Below are positions 33,195-45,914 of a stretch of DNA of 64,000 nucleotides, in pieces. The DNA is taken from contig VZQC01005092.1 in assembly GCA_009823505.1 (NCBI GenBank), forward strand, positions 198,345 through 262,344. Direction: 5' to 3'. Source of the DNA: Rhizomys pruinosus (lineage: Eukaryota > Chordata > Mammalia > Rodentia > Spalacidae). The notes below the pieces were generated by a model. That model was given only the letters and a program-made list of their open reading frames with translations, was not told the origin of the DNA and did no database searches. The position numbers and the translations under genes are program-made. Position 1 is the stretch's first letter, and each line of letters starts with the position of its first letter.

Positions 33195-33620
33195 GAGGGT
33201 GTTATGGATTGAAGGCATTCCCCCCCAAATATTGAAATTCTAAACCTTTGTACCTGAGAATGTGATCTTAATTGGAAACAGAGATTGCAGATGTAATTAC
33301 TTTGGATGAAATCATGCTGGATTAGGGCAGACCCTTAATCCAATATGATTGGCATGTTAATAAGAAGGGAAAAGCCCCCAGAGACACAGACAGAGGAGAA
33401 TGCCATGTGATGGCAAACGCTCAGACTGAAGAGCCACAGTCACAAGCCATGTAATGCCAAGAACTGCTGGCAGAACACCAAAAGCTGGACAGAGAGGATT
33501 CTCCCTTAAAGGCTTCAGAGGAATCTGAAACATCTTGGTTTCGGATTTCTAGTCTACAGAACTAGAATATAAGAAATTTCTATTATTTAATGCTATCCCA
33601 TCTATAGTGGCTTAAAACGG
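33195..33620 (+). mobile_element. MLT1-type MaLR LTR
   Basis: gtgttatggattgaaggcat, tgtaattactttggatgaaa, cccttaatccaatatgattg, then a clear MLT1 3' part. No coding content. Confidence 0.85.
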
Positions 33621-33970
33621 TCACCTAGTTTGTTTCATTAGCTCTGGGAAAGTAACATGGAAGTAAAAACCAAATCATGGTGCTTAAAAAAATGGATACA
33701 GTTGCCCTTGGTAGGAAGTGTGATGTCCAAAAAGGGTCACAGGGATTTTCTTTGCCTATGTTACACTTTAATGAGAAAATAGCACATGTGTACTTAGGAC
33801 CTCCTGGGTTCTAGGCATGTAATAGGCAGAGAAATCTATGTAGCACAGTAAAAAATAATACTAGCTGGTGTGGCAAACTAACTTTCTCACTCCACTTTTA
33901 ATATCGGATGCCAGGTAGCCACGCAATGCACCGAGATCCCATGTATATCAAAGAACATGCTACTTTGTTA
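33621..33970. other. No recognised feature
   Basis: Unique sequence. Confidence 0.4.
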
Positions 33971-33984
33971 CCCTATTTCTTTTT

Positions 33985-34204
33985 TAAAAATATTTTATTT
34001 ATTATTTTTATTTTATATAAATGAGTTTACTGCCTACATGTATGTAAATGCACATGTGTCATGCGTGGCCCTGGAGGTCAGAAAAGCATGTCGGATCCCC
34101 TGGAACTGGAGTTACAAATGGTTGTTAGCTGCAGTGCTGGGAATTGAACCCAGGTCCTCTGCAAGAGCAGCCAGCGCTCTTAACTGTTGATCTATCTCTC
34201 CAGC
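33985..34204 (-). mobile_element. Older B2 SINE with TSD
   Basis: Reversed B2. Target duplication ccctatttcttttt (33971-33984) and ccctattccttttt (34205-34218). Confidence 0.9.
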
Positions 34205-34264
34205 CCCTATTCCTTTTTATAAAAAAAAGTCAATAAACAACAGATGTATAAGAAAATGCACAGT

Positions 34265-34430
34265 TCTTGTTATGGGCTTAATTGTTTCCCCCTAGTTCAC
34301 ATATTGATACCTTAGCCATCCCCCCCAAAAAAATAGAAAAGAGTCTTTCAAGAGCTACTGAAATTCAAATGAGGATGTTGTTCATGTTAGATGTCCTTAA
34401 AGGAAGAGAAGAGGATGCAGGGAGAAGTAT
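34265..34430 (+). mobile_element. MLT1/MST-type LTR 5' fragment
   Basis: gttatgggcttaattgtttc, cccctagttcacatattgat, tagatgtccttaaaggaag. It accounts for much of the 171-codon frame starting at 34282. Confidence 0.6.
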
Positions 34431-34639
34431 GTCATTTGTTGCCCATCTCATCAGCAACTCTTCTGACATCTATCATCACAGAGTAGTGTTTCTGGTTCTT
34501 CAACTGCACAAAAATAGTATTATACAGTTCATGTTTTGGGGGGGTTCCTTTTGCTCAAACAAATATTTGTCCCTCCCTGCCCCCCCAAAAGTACACAAAG
34601 TACTAGATACAATTATGGCAATTTCCAAACATGAGTATT

Positions 34640-35500
34640 TTAGTAGATTCTCCTGCTCATGTATCTCCCCCATCCCCTTTCTTCAACCCCCCCTTGTACC
34701 CTTCCCTCCAGTCTCCCAGTTTCATGTCACATGTGTCCTTCTGTACTCTCATCTTCCTTTAGCAACTCCTTTTACTCCTTCTTCAGCTCTTTTCTAGTCT
34801 TTTAGACTTTACCTGTATTTACAACCATTAATATATACAAAATTACAAGTTAAGATGCACATATGAGAGAGAATATGTAGTTTTTGTGTCTCTTACCTTG
34901 GGTCACTTCACTTAAGATCATAGTTTACAAATCCATCTACTTTTTTCTGAAAATTTCATTTTTCTCTGCAGCTGAACATAATTGCATTGTGTATATGCAC
35001 CATAATTTCATTATCCATTCATCTGTTGATGGAGAAATAGGCTGGTTTCAATTCCATGCTATTGTGAATAGGGCAGCAATAAAGATGGATATACAACTAT
35101 CTCTGTGGTTGGGTATACAGTTTGTGGGGTATGTATACCCAGGAATGGTCTAGCTTTAACTAAATGTTTTTGAAATTCATCTATATTGTTGCAATAATTA
35201 TCTGTTAATTCTTTTTAATGTTGAATGTATTCCATTGTATAGGTAAACCACAGTCTGTTAATTCACTCACCTATTTTTGACATTTGGTTGTTTCTTTTTG
35301 GTGATTATGATAAATTACGTTGCTATCAATGTTCATATGTGATTCTTATTCTGAACCTATGTTATCACTTCTCTTCAGTAAATAGAGTAGTTGGAAATAT
35401 AATTGATGGGGAATAATACATGATATATGATTGTAAGAAATACAGGCTTTCCAAAGTGGTTAACCTGTTTTATACTCCAGTTAGCAATGCATGGGTTCTG
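34640..35500 (-). mobile_element. L1 3' region (reverse)
   Basis: catatgagagagaatatgta, tgggtcacttcacttaagat, ttatccattcatctgttgat, gtatgtatacccaggaatgg occur in the order of a reversed L1 end. 35215-35340 repeats a similar motif, so two L1 pieces may be joined. Confidence 0.75.
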
Positions 35501-36195
35501 ATGGATCCATAGTCTCATCTGTAGCCCAAGTTGTCACTCTAGAAGGACTAGCTCACCAGATTCCCTGGAGAAGTCAGTCCCCACCAGCAGGGCAAGACCA
35601 GGGCTGAGAATCTGCAGGTCCAAGGATATGGGGGGAATCTGAAATTGCAGAGACAAATATCAGTCCACACCAATCGACGTTCATTGCTGAGTAAATACCT
35701 ACTGTAAGCAAGTGGTTCCCACGGGATTCCTGCAGGGGATCCTGCAGGAAAGTCTGGGAGACCAGACTTTCAAAGATTTACTCCTCTTGATTTTGCATTA
35801 TCTGTTCTTCCAGACCCTTCCATTAGCATGAATAATTAACAGCCAGCAGGGTTGTTTTCAACCAAAAGAGTGCTGAGGATTCAGGGTTTGCCATGGGCTA
35901 AAGAAGAGAAAAGGCCCAAGGACTGAGTGGTGATCAGGCTGATGATTCTGAGGAAGAAGAAGAAGTATACTAAGTACAAATGATGCACAACCTTTAGTTT
36001 CTGTTTATTGTAAAAAAAAAAAATCGTCCTTAAATACTCATGTAAAACACATAGTTGCTAAATCAGAAGATAGAGAAATCCTTTTCAACCACCCTTGTGC
36101 TTTTCTTCTCTCCTCCCCTGGGAGGTGTTGGAGCTAACAGGTGAAGGTTTCTAGAAGGTTTCTGGAAAAGTACTTACATATGTAAATGTGCATTT
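35501..36195. other. No recognised feature
   Basis: Apparently unique sequence. Confidence 0.4.
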
Positions 36196-36212
36196 CATTT
36201 CCTTCCTTTACA

Positions 36213-36368
36213 ACCATATATATATATATATATATTACATATATATATGTGTGTGTATATATACATATATATGGTTGTATATATATGTATATATACATAT
36301 ATATGGTTGTATATATATGTATATATACATATATATGGTTGTATATATATGTATATATACATATATAC
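36213..36368. repeat. AT-rich minisatellite: three 32-bp units, palindromic
   Basis: After (AT)n at 36216-36235, ggttg recurs at 36273, 36305 and 36337, giving a 32-bp period. Between them, strings such as tatatatgtatatatacata are part of perfect inverted repeats, so cruciform extrusion is likely. Confidence 0.93.
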
Positions 36369-36860
36369 TGATTCTATCCTCCACACACTCCAATTATGAT
36401 GTCTTTCCTTGTCAGTACATATCAAAACTTCACTGTACAGATATTATCATAATTTATTTAACCATTCCCTGATGGATAAACCTTTAGGTCAGTTACATTT
36501 TAAACTATATGTACATGTGCATACCTTTCTGTATATGTGTATATGCCCGTCTATCTATTCATCAATCTATTTGTCTATCAATCATCTATCTTGGTGTACA
36601 CACACAAGTATATCTATGAGAAATTTGAATTTTCTAGTAGTTGCCAAATTGCCTTCTAAAATGTCTCTGCCAATTCCAGCATCCACCAAGGTGTACAACA
36701 GTGGTCCTTTCCCTCCCACTGTCCCCAGGACTGGGTGTTATGAATCCCTTTGCTGTTTGCTAATCCAACAGATGAGTAATGGCCTTTCACCTTTGCTTAT
36801 AGTTGCATTATAGTGATTCCTAGTGAGGCTTACTATCTCCTCAAATTTTTATTAACCCCA
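36369..36860 (-). mobile_element. Old L1M 3' region (reverse)
   Basis: taatttatttaaccattccc, gttgccaaattgccttctaa, ggcctttcacctttgctt fit the reversed end of an ancient L1. Confidence 0.65.
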
Positions 36861-37510
36861 TCAGATCTGTAGGAAAGAAAACTTGTGCTACAGCATGAGG
36901 GGAAATTAAGAAATAACCTTCCTGACACAGTCATCTAATCCTCGGTGTGTAATGTTGAAATCTAGCCAGAATGAAGTTCCTCAAGCCTCTTTCAGTGACT
37001 TTGAATGGTGGATTTGTTCAGCTGTGTTCAGAACGTAGTAATTAGGTGATCATTTGGGTACTTACCTGGAACATCCTGCCAGGATGCTGTGTGAGCTAAA
37101 CTCCCAACGAGCAAGGGATACATTTTGGATCAGTTATCTTCTGAGTACCTCCTCAGCCCTTGAAGAGAATCCTTCTTCTGTAAGGACCATATTCTGAGTG
37201 CCTTCTCTCCAGTGATCGAGGTGGATGAGATCCATCAGTTCAAGTGCTGGCTCTAAAACCAGGTCCCAGGGGTTATTAAGAAAACAAACACTTTTCTAGA
37301 GCTACTTAGCAACAGTAAACTAATACAGGCCCCAGCCTTTCTCATTGGCCTCTACTCACCCTGTCTTCCTTTCTTCTGCAACAAGAATATTTCCAAACCT
37401 CCAATCTAGTCACCATATTCCTATAATGATGATAATTTGTCATACGTGGGCAGTTGTATAGTATATTATTGTCTAGTGGAAATAAAAAACAAAGATATTG
37501 TCCTCTTTAT
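36861..37510. other. No recognised feature
   Basis: Apparently unique sequence. Confidence 0.4.

Positions 37511-37511
<1 letters not shown>

Positions 37512-37561
<50 letters not shown>
37512..37561 (+). repeat. (CA)n microsatellite
   Basis: About 24 uninterrupted CA units. Confidence 0.98.
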
Positions 37562-37565
<4 letters not shown>

Positions 37566-37659
37566 GCTCCCAATTCCATACCTTGTTTTTCCCTCTGACT
37601 TCAGTGCTCTCATGCCCAATCAAATATAAGGTACTTTCTTCCTTCACTCAGTCTTCTTG

Positions 37660-37915
37660 TTAAATATGACCCCGCCCCCAGAGAGCTTTTCTCTAAAGCC
37701 TTTTTCTACAGTAACATGTTTTGATACTCTTCTGATCCCAATGCCACTTATTTTTTTTTACATGGCAATTTTCTCTTGCTATGTATTTCTAAGTCATTGC
37801 ACTTTCCTATTCTCAAGTATAAATTCACTGAGAGAAGAACTTAGTTCACTGCTAAATCTCCTATGACTAGAATAGTGCCTGAAATGTGATTGGTTTTCAA
37901 TAAATTTTTCCTGAA
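37660..37915 (+). repeat. L2 3' end
   Basis: gtataaattcactgagagaa, ttcactgctaaatctcctat, agaatagtgcctgaaatgtg, ttttcaataaatttttcc: the L2 3' end in order. Confidence 0.8.
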
Positions 37916-37917
37916 GG

Positions 37918-38310
37918 CATGTACTTTGAAAGTATTTTGGAAATATCTTGTAGAATTAAGTATGCAGGTGCCCCATGACCCAGGTATCTCATCCATGAGA
38001 TTATAGCTGAGAAAAATTCATGCACAAATCTGTATAGGGAGAGATAGGAGGATGTTCTTTAGGAGGGGAGAGATTTAGAATCAACCTAGGTGTTTATTAT
38101 TAGAACAGCTGATGAGAAAAATGAGGCAAGTGAAGACTGGAGGGCACTGTACTGAGGTAGAAGAAAAAAATTACATACAATAACATTCATAGATACTCAC
38201 AGATACTTATGAGTCCTGAGTGAATGATATATGGAAGGGGATGATATTTATAACATAGTACTGTTTATTTAAATGAAAACCACATACGCACTATTATACA
38301 GATAGAGTGT
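37918..38310 (+). mobile_element. Old L1M/HAL1 3' fragment
   Basis: tgacccaggtatctcatcc, aattcatgcacaaatctgta, catagtactgtttatttaaa are ancient L1 words in order. Confidence 0.6.
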
Positions 38311-38554
38311 ATATATTTGGCTTTCAGTATATACAAGTTCTATGGATTCAGCAAAGTTTGAATAGAAAATACTTAGGTAAGAAATGCATCTGTATTTGTC
38401 ATGTATAGATTTTTGGTCATTTCCTCAAAATACTCTATAACAGCTATTTGCATTGCATTATATATGATAAGTAATCTAGAGTTGATTCAGATATGTGCAA
38501 GAATGTGCACAAGTTATATGCAATACTATAGCATTTTATATCAAGGAATTGAAT

Positions 38555-38555
<1 letters not shown>

Positions 38556-38587
<32 letters not shown>

Positions 38588-38588
38588 A
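38556..38588 (+). repeat. (CA)n(TA)n microsatellite
   Basis: Short AC run then AT run. Confidence 0.95.
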
Positions 38589-38619
38589 TGTATGTATGTA
38601 TTTCTGAAGTTCCTGGCAC

Positions 38620-39010
38620 CACTTCCCAGAGGGCATCAAGAATAGTATTGAGATGGGCAAGGTTGATGATTACCTTTCTCTGCCAGTAACATGGGTAGCA
38701 CCTTTTAGTACTGTGAAAGGTAGTCAGAGAGATGTAGCTTCAAGGTCAGTACCAACTTTAGTTCTCTTTGTTTTGTAACTCAGGTATGTAGTGCCTTTAG
38801 CAATAGGGTCTTTACAATTAAGTTCTGGTGGTTAACCAAGTGCAGTGGCAATAGCCAGTGTTGTCTGAGGATCTGTAGGATCTTCCTGGTCTACAACTCC
38901 AAAAGAGGGAGTCCATTCATTCCTGGCACTGGGATTTTCATTTGCTAGCCTGTGGTGTCTTTTAGGACCATTGAATCCCTGCTCTAGGGTAACTATATTC
39001 AAACTCTTTA
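38620..39010 (-). mobile_element. Rodent L1 (Lx-like) 3' UTR fragment
   Basis: atgggtagcaccttttagta, ctcaggtatgtagtgccttt, agcaatagggtctttacaat, tttcatttgctagcctgtgg. The same block recurs at 51590-51800 in the same orientation. Confidence 0.75.
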
Positions 39011-39477
39011 CATTATATATGTATGTATTGAGAGAAGCTTCTATACTAGGTTCAGGGATTCCACTGCAAGGGAATAGACCAGAGGAATTGAAAGAGAAAA
39101 ACAGAAAAAAGGGAAAGTCTAATGGATAGCTAAAGACAGTATTTGCAAACTGAAAAATAATAGCTTACAAAGCTCACCTGGCCTCAGGTTAAAAAAGGAA
39201 AGAAACATCAAAATATAATGTCCTTTTCCCTTTTCAACCTGTTGATGTTCCATTCACCTTTCTAATTTAGGTCACACATTATCTCTGTTCTGAAGCTTCC
39301 TTTGACATTTCCCCATAGGATTAATTCTTCAGTTATTGACACTCCCATAGCATTCTAATGGAATTTTTCTTTTAGCATTTATAACCTCATATAATAGCTA
39401 TTTGTTTACATATCTGCCTTCTCCATCAAGGGATAACTCATATGACTTATTAATTTTTACGTGAGCCACCTAGAATT
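39011..39477. other. No recognised feature
   Basis: Unique, AT-rich. Confidence 0.4.
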
Positions 39478-39490
39478 GGTGATGAAAAAA

Positions 39491-39697
39491 ATTTCTTTAT
39501 GTGTATGAGTGTACTGTCTGCATGTAGGTTGTGCACCCGTGTTGTGCAATGCTGCAGAGGTCAGAAGAGGGCGTCGGATTCCCCTGAAACTGGAGTTAAA
39601 GATGGTTCTTAGCCATCACGTGGGTACTGGGAATTGAACTCGGGTCCTCTGCAAGAGCAGTCGGTGCTCTTACCCACTGAGCCATCTCTCCCGCCCC
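39491..39697 (-). mobile_element. B2 SINE with 13-bp TSD
   Basis: Reversed B2, no internal duplication. Exact target duplication ggtgatgaaaaaa at 39478-39490 and 39698-39710. Confidence 0.95.
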
Positions 39698-39710
39698 GGT
39701 GATGAAAAAA

Positions 39711-40665
39711 CTAATGGTGGGTTTGGACAAACATATGTTGTAGGGTTGCAAGAATCACTCTAGCTTGAAGTTAATCTGCAAATTCCAGGGTTTTAGAATC
39801 AACTAGTGCCTGACTAGATAGAAACAGTGTTCCTGAATTTAAGGTTGGATTCTAAATCCAGAGACAATTTGTTTATTATAGGTAGGGAAGAAGTGAACAC
39901 AGTGAATTTATTGTAGGCGGAAGTATCTCCAGCGCTAGTAGTTCCATCACCTCCCAGAATGGCAAAGTAACGGGAAGTAGGCATAGTCTATAGACCAACC
40001 CACAGGACCAGAGGTGGATTCAGAGAGTGCTGCTCAGCTGCAGGTGCTGTAGAGGGGTTTTGTTCTACAGCCTGAGTCTATCAGAGGTTATAGCAACTTT
40101 TTTTTTTTCCACCCAGGCAATATCCAATGATTGAGTCAAGGTAACTGAGACTGAATATGGGACCCAAGTATCCATCGTGCATTCTTCATGGCTATACAAG
40201 AGGCAGGATGCGATTCCAAAGGTCCAGCAATAGAGTGCAATTCACTGCCATGGGTGGGACTTTAGTTTCTGAAAAGAATATTGATCACCATCCTTACTCA
40301 TTAGGTACACGGCTATGTCTAGCTCCTCTATACAACCTCCTACCTAGTATCAGGCATCATGATGGATGTGAAGGAAGGGGAAGAGGATGATAAAATAAGC
40401 TGAAACACGGGAATTAGGACCTGTGAGGATAGAGCTAGGACAGTTAGGTTTGAGACTGAGACTCACTTATGGTTGAAATCTTAACTGCAAGGAAGTCAAT
40501 GCTGAAATCCCAGGCATCATCACTGTAGCTGGTAGAATGATGGGAGTTATCCATAAGACTCAGGATGTCAGCTGTATCCATGTGTGGAGAAGGTCTATTC
40601 TGCTAGGAGCTGGACAGATTCTCCCAGCCACAATTTTTTTTCCTGCTCTAAATCTAATTTTCTTT
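39711..40665. other. No recognised feature
   Basis: Apparently unique; short T run at 40099-40109. Confidence 0.4.
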
Positions 40666-41001
40666 TGAGTGATACTGTTTGAATGTGTCCTTCAAATCTC
40701 ATGTGTTGAAATGTTAATCCTCATATTCATCTATTGATGATATTTTGGATGGAGGCCTGTGGGGGATAATTAGGATTAGAAAATGTATGGAGGTGGGGTC
40801 TCCATGGTGACATGAGTAGCTTTATATGAAGCATGCTAGATCTCACCGAGAGATGGTTCAGCAAAGAGTCCCTCACCAGATGTTGGCATTATGCTCGTGG
40901 ACTTCAAGCCTCTGCAAGCAGAGGCTAAATAAGCCTTTATTCTTTATAAATTATCCAGTCCTGGGAAGTCATTCAGAGCAGCAGAAATGGATTAAGACAG
41001 T
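40666..41001 (+). mobile_element. MST/MLT1-type MaLR LTR
   Basis: gatactgtttgaatgtgtcc, aaatctcatgtgttgaaatg, aggtggggtctccatggtga, then ataaattatccagtcctggg: full MaLR LTR layout, no coding. Confidence 0.85.
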
Positions 41002-41054
41002 GACTGTAGGTGCATCTCTCTATTTCTACTACTTTAATTTCCTCATGAATAGAA

Positions 41055-41157
41055 TTTTTTGCATGTTAATATTTACCAGATATTTGCCAGATGCTCTTGG
41101 AATATTTTAAGTGTTTTCTGTAGCTTCATCCTTGCATTGGTCCTCTGAGATCATATT
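41055..41157 (+). repeat. MIR relic
   Basis: tatttaccagatatttgcca, gatgctcttggaatatttta, aagtgttttctgtagcttca resemble the MIR 5' half. Confidence 0.45.
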
Positions 41158-41363
41158 ATAATTTATGTATATGAGTGTACTGCCTGAGTGTATATAAGTG
41201 CACCCATGTCCTGCAATGCCTATGGATGTCAGAAGAGGGTGTCAGATTCCTTTGGAACTAGAGTTATAGATGTTTGTTAGCTGCCAGGTGGGTGCTGGGA
41301 ATCAAACGTGGGTCCTCTGCAAAAGCAGCCAGGGTTCATAACTGCTGACTCATCTCTCCACAC
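41158..41363 (-). mobile_element. Older B2 SINE
   Basis: Reversed, diverged B2 (gtatatgagtgtactgcctg to ctcatctctcca). Confidence 0.88.
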
Positions 41364-42321
41364 TTACGCACCCCCCTTTTAAAGCGTGTATTTGAAATAG
41401 GATGTCAGACAGGACCAGCTAAGCACTGTTTCCTCACAAGGATGCCATGGTAATTGAGAAACACCTACCAAGAGCTCAGACGGACCTATTCTCTTTGGCC
41501 ACTGAGTCTCCGTTGTTTGAGAGACAGAGTAGAGTAGAAATCAGAACTGATGGCTGCGGCTGCAGACTCTGGCTTCTGTTGTCACAGGCAAAGGTGACCT
41601 CAGTACGTGTCTATGGATGGCTAGGTTTGCAACGACCCAGTGCTTTTCTCTGAATAAATCACAAATGTTGTTCTCATAGCCAACAGTGCACCCGAGCACC
41701 CTTGGTGGCTGCAAGTTCCACATGGTGCTGGGCCAGAATCAGTGGTGCTTAGACCCTGTGGGAGAATAAAATGGTTGGTAAAAATGTAGTTCTGTGACTT
41801 TTTAGAAAGGATACAGCAAGTGCTTCAAATACAAGATTTTAGGCATGTTTGTCAAAGAGGCCATTGGTACCCAGCCATACCTTCTTCCTTACTGCACCAG
41901 TGGATTAAAGCCTTCCTTGCAACTGTTAGCACCCACGTTCCCTCGGCATCTTCTCCGCCTCCTAGACTCTACTGTACCCATCTATGTGGAATGGTTAGGA
42001 ACCCAATTACAGAGGACCAGAATGTTGGAGAGTTAATGCTTTCAACTGATGGGAAAGAAGCGAGGATCTTTATCTTTCAGCAAGTATCGTTCTAAGATAT
42101 GTGCTCTATGCTGTGTCCCATATGTGCCCAGTGGGGATAGCTCCGGTTGTGGACACTGGTGATCTGTCTAATAACACACTTTTTATTAGCTTCCTTCCTT
42201 CTTTTTCTGGCTTCACCTCTTTACAACCTTTCCTGGCTTTCCTTTACCATCCAAATAAATTAGGTGTCCTCAAGGACATTTTCTCTTTATCTCAAGATTA
42301 GTTTCTAGAGAACTTCAATAA
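41364..42321. other. No recognised feature
   Basis: Unique; short frames on both strands without domains. Confidence 0.4.
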
Positions 42322-42335
42322 AGCTAACAGAAAAG

Positions 42336-42560
42336 GGGGCTGGAGAGATTGGCTAGTGGTTAAGAGCACCGACTGCTCTTGCAGAGTTCCCGGGTTCGAT
42401 CCCCAGCACCCACATGGCGGCTAAGAACTGTCTTTAACTCTAGTTCCAGGGGAATCCGACGCCCTCTTCTGACCTCCACGGCATTGCACGACATGGGTGC
42501 ACCAACCTACATGCAGACAGTACATTCATACACATAGAAAAATAAATAAAAATTTAAAAA
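42336..42560 (+). mobile_element. B2 SINE with 14-bp TSD
   Basis: Full B2, no internal duplication. Target duplication agctaacagaaaag (42322-42335) and agataacagaaaag (42561-42574). Confidence 0.95.
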
Positions 42561-42574
42561 AGATAACAGAAAAG

Positions 42575-43584
42575 ATCCCAGGTAGCATATTATAGTACAT
42601 CCATGGAAACCCCGAGTTGAAGAGGGAGACATTCTTCTAACCTATCCCAAAGATAGGCAAGTCATAAGAAGTAAGAGACGCTCAGAGGATCCTGGTAAGG
42701 GACATCTAAATTCTGACTGAAGATGGACAAAATATTCTGAATTTCCATTATATTGCCAGTACCTCCCAAGTGCCTTCCAGAACCTTTAGAATTACTCCCA
42801 GACTTTGGGCTCTATCTTTGAAAATGGAGGCAGAGGCTAGCCTGTCTCTTTTAGATGACGGTTCCTCTTCTTCAAGCTCTGGTCTTCTTTTGCTACATCC
42901 ACATGGAAATTACTTTTCTGCTCCAGTTAGCAACAGTTTCTGCTTTCCAGGTGAATAAACATAATTCTCTGTGGGGGGCGGGGGCGAGGGAAGAAGCATC
43001 CGAGTTGATTCCCACAGCTGGTTCTGGCTGCCCTTACATTTTACCCAGGGCGCCCTCTCCTAGCTACTCAGCCCTACTTCCTTTGTTGAATTAAGTCCCC
43101 CAATCTGCCAACAGCAGGAGTCCTTGTGCGGTTCTCTCAGGGGCTCAGGACCCAGGCTTTCATTAAGAAACCCCTATATAGAAAAACTCAACAGAAGTGC
43201 CATCTCTCTAGAGGAACACTTCCTAACCCTTTTCACAATGGGAGACCCAAAGTAAATTTATAATAACGTTTGTTTGAAATACTGAAGAAAATGGAGGAAG
43301 AAGCTCTCATCTAGAGGCAATTGAGGGAGAATTTTCTGCCCTACCCCCCCTCCCCCGGGCCCCCGAGAGTCATAAGGATCAGTGATATCTGGGCATATCT
43401 GTAACCTACATGGCTGGCATGCCAGGTGTATTAAGAGCGTGTTAACAGGTATGCTGAACGTATCCTGTTGCAAGCTGCCGGGTACTGCAGGACAAAAACA
43501 CAGATGGCTCTGCTCTGAAGCCACAGGTTCCCTCTGGGTCCTAGCTTTGCTACTTACTCAGGCTTCCTTCAGAACAAATGGTTC
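42575..43584. other. No recognised feature; two G/C-run motifs
   Basis: G runs at 42973-42990 and C runs at 43343-43365 may form G-quadruplex/i-motif structures. No gene signal. Confidence 0.4.
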
Positions 43585-43745
43585 AGTTTTTTAAAAAAAA
43601 ATAGTTTGATTGAGGTGTAATTTACATAGCATCAAATTCATCTGTTTTAAGTGAGAAATTCTATGAATTTGAGCATATTTACAGAGTTCTAAAAACATCA
43701 CCACATTTTAATTTTAGAACATCTTCCATCACCTCTCCCCAAGAG
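43585..43745 (-). mobile_element. Old L1M 3' fragment (reverse)
   Basis: gtttgattgaggtgtaattt, gagcatatttacagagttct, aacatcaccacattttaatt are the reversed L1M end. Confidence 0.85.
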
Positions 43746-45420
43746 CTCATTTTTTACCCACTCCTGGTTTTGAGATATGCCAGCTGCTCACAAAGAGCCA
43801 TCCTGACCTGTACAATACATTCATCCTTTGCCAGGCCCTTCTGGGTGCACAGAGGGTGTTTCCCAGATGTGTGAACATGTCCATTCCTCTCAAACTCTGA
43901 AACCTTTGCCAGGTATGGGCACCAAATGGTTTCAAAGTGCCAAAATTAAGATTCCGTCTTCAGCTCTGCCTGTATGTAGAGGAAGGGGTCTGGAACAATT
44001 TATTAAAGGATCCCAAAGCTCTGGTTTTATTTAGCTCTTTTTTGTACACTTTCTAAGTGCTAGAGACTCAAGGCCCGCTTGAGGCTCACATGCAGAAAAT
44101 TCCTTGGTTCTGTCACAAATACCTGCTTAGTGGTTTTGATCTATCTGGATAGAAGTTGTGGACAGGTAAAGGGACATCTCCCTTAGCATTGGTGGACCTG
44201 AATTGCAGAGGAGTACAAACTGACATTTCTAATGTAAAGATTTATGGCTCTACACCTTAAGAAGTAGAAGCTTAGAGTTCCAAGCTTTCAAAGATGGAGG
44301 CTTATTCCTTTAGGTGCCCAGGGGAGGGGCATACTGCTCCAGCCTTAGAGTACTAACATCCAGAAGCTAGAGCTACAGTTTCTGAGCTTTGGGTTTGTGC
44401 TCTGAGCATTTTAATCCTTGGCGGCAGCACTGAAGTCTTCTAGCAACCAGGTCTTAGACTCGTTATAGATTCAGATCCATCTTGAGCTTTTCACAGCCTT
44501 TCATCTTCTGTTTTCTCAGCTTTTCCGGCATGGCATACTTCTGTCTTTCCTAGTCTTAGCTTCCTGTGGTTTCTTCCCTTAGGCTCTCTCTGGAACTCTT
44601 AACTCTCAGGAACTCTTCAGCTTCCTCTTGTGTTAAAGCTTAGAGGTTCTGGTAGGGAGATCTTGTATCCTGGCGGCTCTTTGGAACTGTTAGCTACCTT
44701 TTGGTGTTAGGGCTCTAAGTTTAGTTTAGGATCTTTAACTCTGTAACTTTCTAGACCTCTTAGCTGCTTGATTGTGTCTACTGCTACCACTGCTGCTAGA
44801 CGTCAAGGGTCTTGTCTGCTCTTTGTGCAACCTGCCCATGAATAAGACCACAGAGCATGTGGGAGAAGCCTTTATATTAGGGCCTAATGTTAGGGGATGT
44901 TAGACAGGAGAGTCTTGCAGACTAACAACCTGTTTATATAATCAGAAAAATGGCAGGGCATACTTGTACTTGGACTGTACCCTGCCTATCATGGACTCAG
45001 TGTGCATGGCTTTCGATCTGAACAGTCAGAAGTCTTATAAGCCTTGCACTGCAACAATCACAGACTTTTTGTTGAGCTGTTGGTAAGATGTTCTTCTCTT
45101 TCTCAGGGAGAATAGGTGTAAGGCTAGCAAGAACATCTAGAATTCCTGGAAGATCTTTCCTAGAGTGGAGCCCTTAAGAGTTGGCACAAGTTGCCTGACC
45201 AAGCTGTGACTGGGACTAAGAGTCCCTAAACTGTTGTGGTGTCAGCAGCAGCCATGATTACAATGTCCATGGCACTGGAATGGCGTTTCCTCAGTGTTAC
45301 TGTAGCATGTTCAAAATAGCTGTCAAAAGAAGGAAATGCTTGACTGATAGATCCTGCTCAAGGCAGCCAGGCATTTGGGAAGGGTTTGCCAGCTGTCATT
45401 CAAAAGGCTGAACGGCCTAC
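43746..45420. other. Unclassified; possibly an old LTR-type repeat at 44280-45080
   Basis: Low frame content on both strands. Pyrimidine-rich phrases recur loosely (ggaactcttaactctc, ggaactcttcagcttcc, ggaactgttagctacc), which recalls decayed LTR DNA. I cannot assign a family. Confidence 0.3.
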
Positions 45421-45564
45421 TCCTAACAGCTTAGCTTATTTAAAGAAAAAAAAAAAAAACACTACAGTAAATGCCTATCAAGGAATCAATATTCTCAACA
45501 ATGCTTACTCTTTAGCAAAATACCCTTACAGAGGGCTTGGTCTCTGATTTGTCTCAGCTCCTGT

Positions 45565-45685
45565 TTCATTTCCTTTTTGAAACAATGTCTCACTATGCAG
45601 CCCAGATTGGCCTGGAATTTGGGATTTTCTTTACTATGCCTCCTAAGTGCTGGAGTTACATAAATGTCACGCCACTTCTGCCTTC
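45565..45685 (-). mobile_element. Old B1 SINE
   Basis: gaaacaatgtctcactatgc, attggcctggaatttgg, aagtgctggagttacat: diverged reversed B1. Confidence 0.75.
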
Positions 45686-45914
45686 AGGTCCTATCATAGG
45701 ATTAGCTTTTGTCTCTCCTCTAACCACCACTGATTGTGTCTGATTGCTTGTGAAGATGCATATGAGGATCCTAGCTTCATCCATGTTTTCACCATTAGCT
45801 ATTATTTGTATTTATTATATTCATATTAGCTTCATTTTTTTCAAACAAAATTAATATGCACAGATAAAGTTAAGCTCCTCCTATCTTCTTAATACAAAAC
45901 AATAACTTTAATAT

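Noticed and set aside
34282..34797. 171-codon plus frame, the longest in the window
   Set aside because: Starts in an MLT1-type LTR fragment and runs into a reversed L1; mixed origin and no domain.
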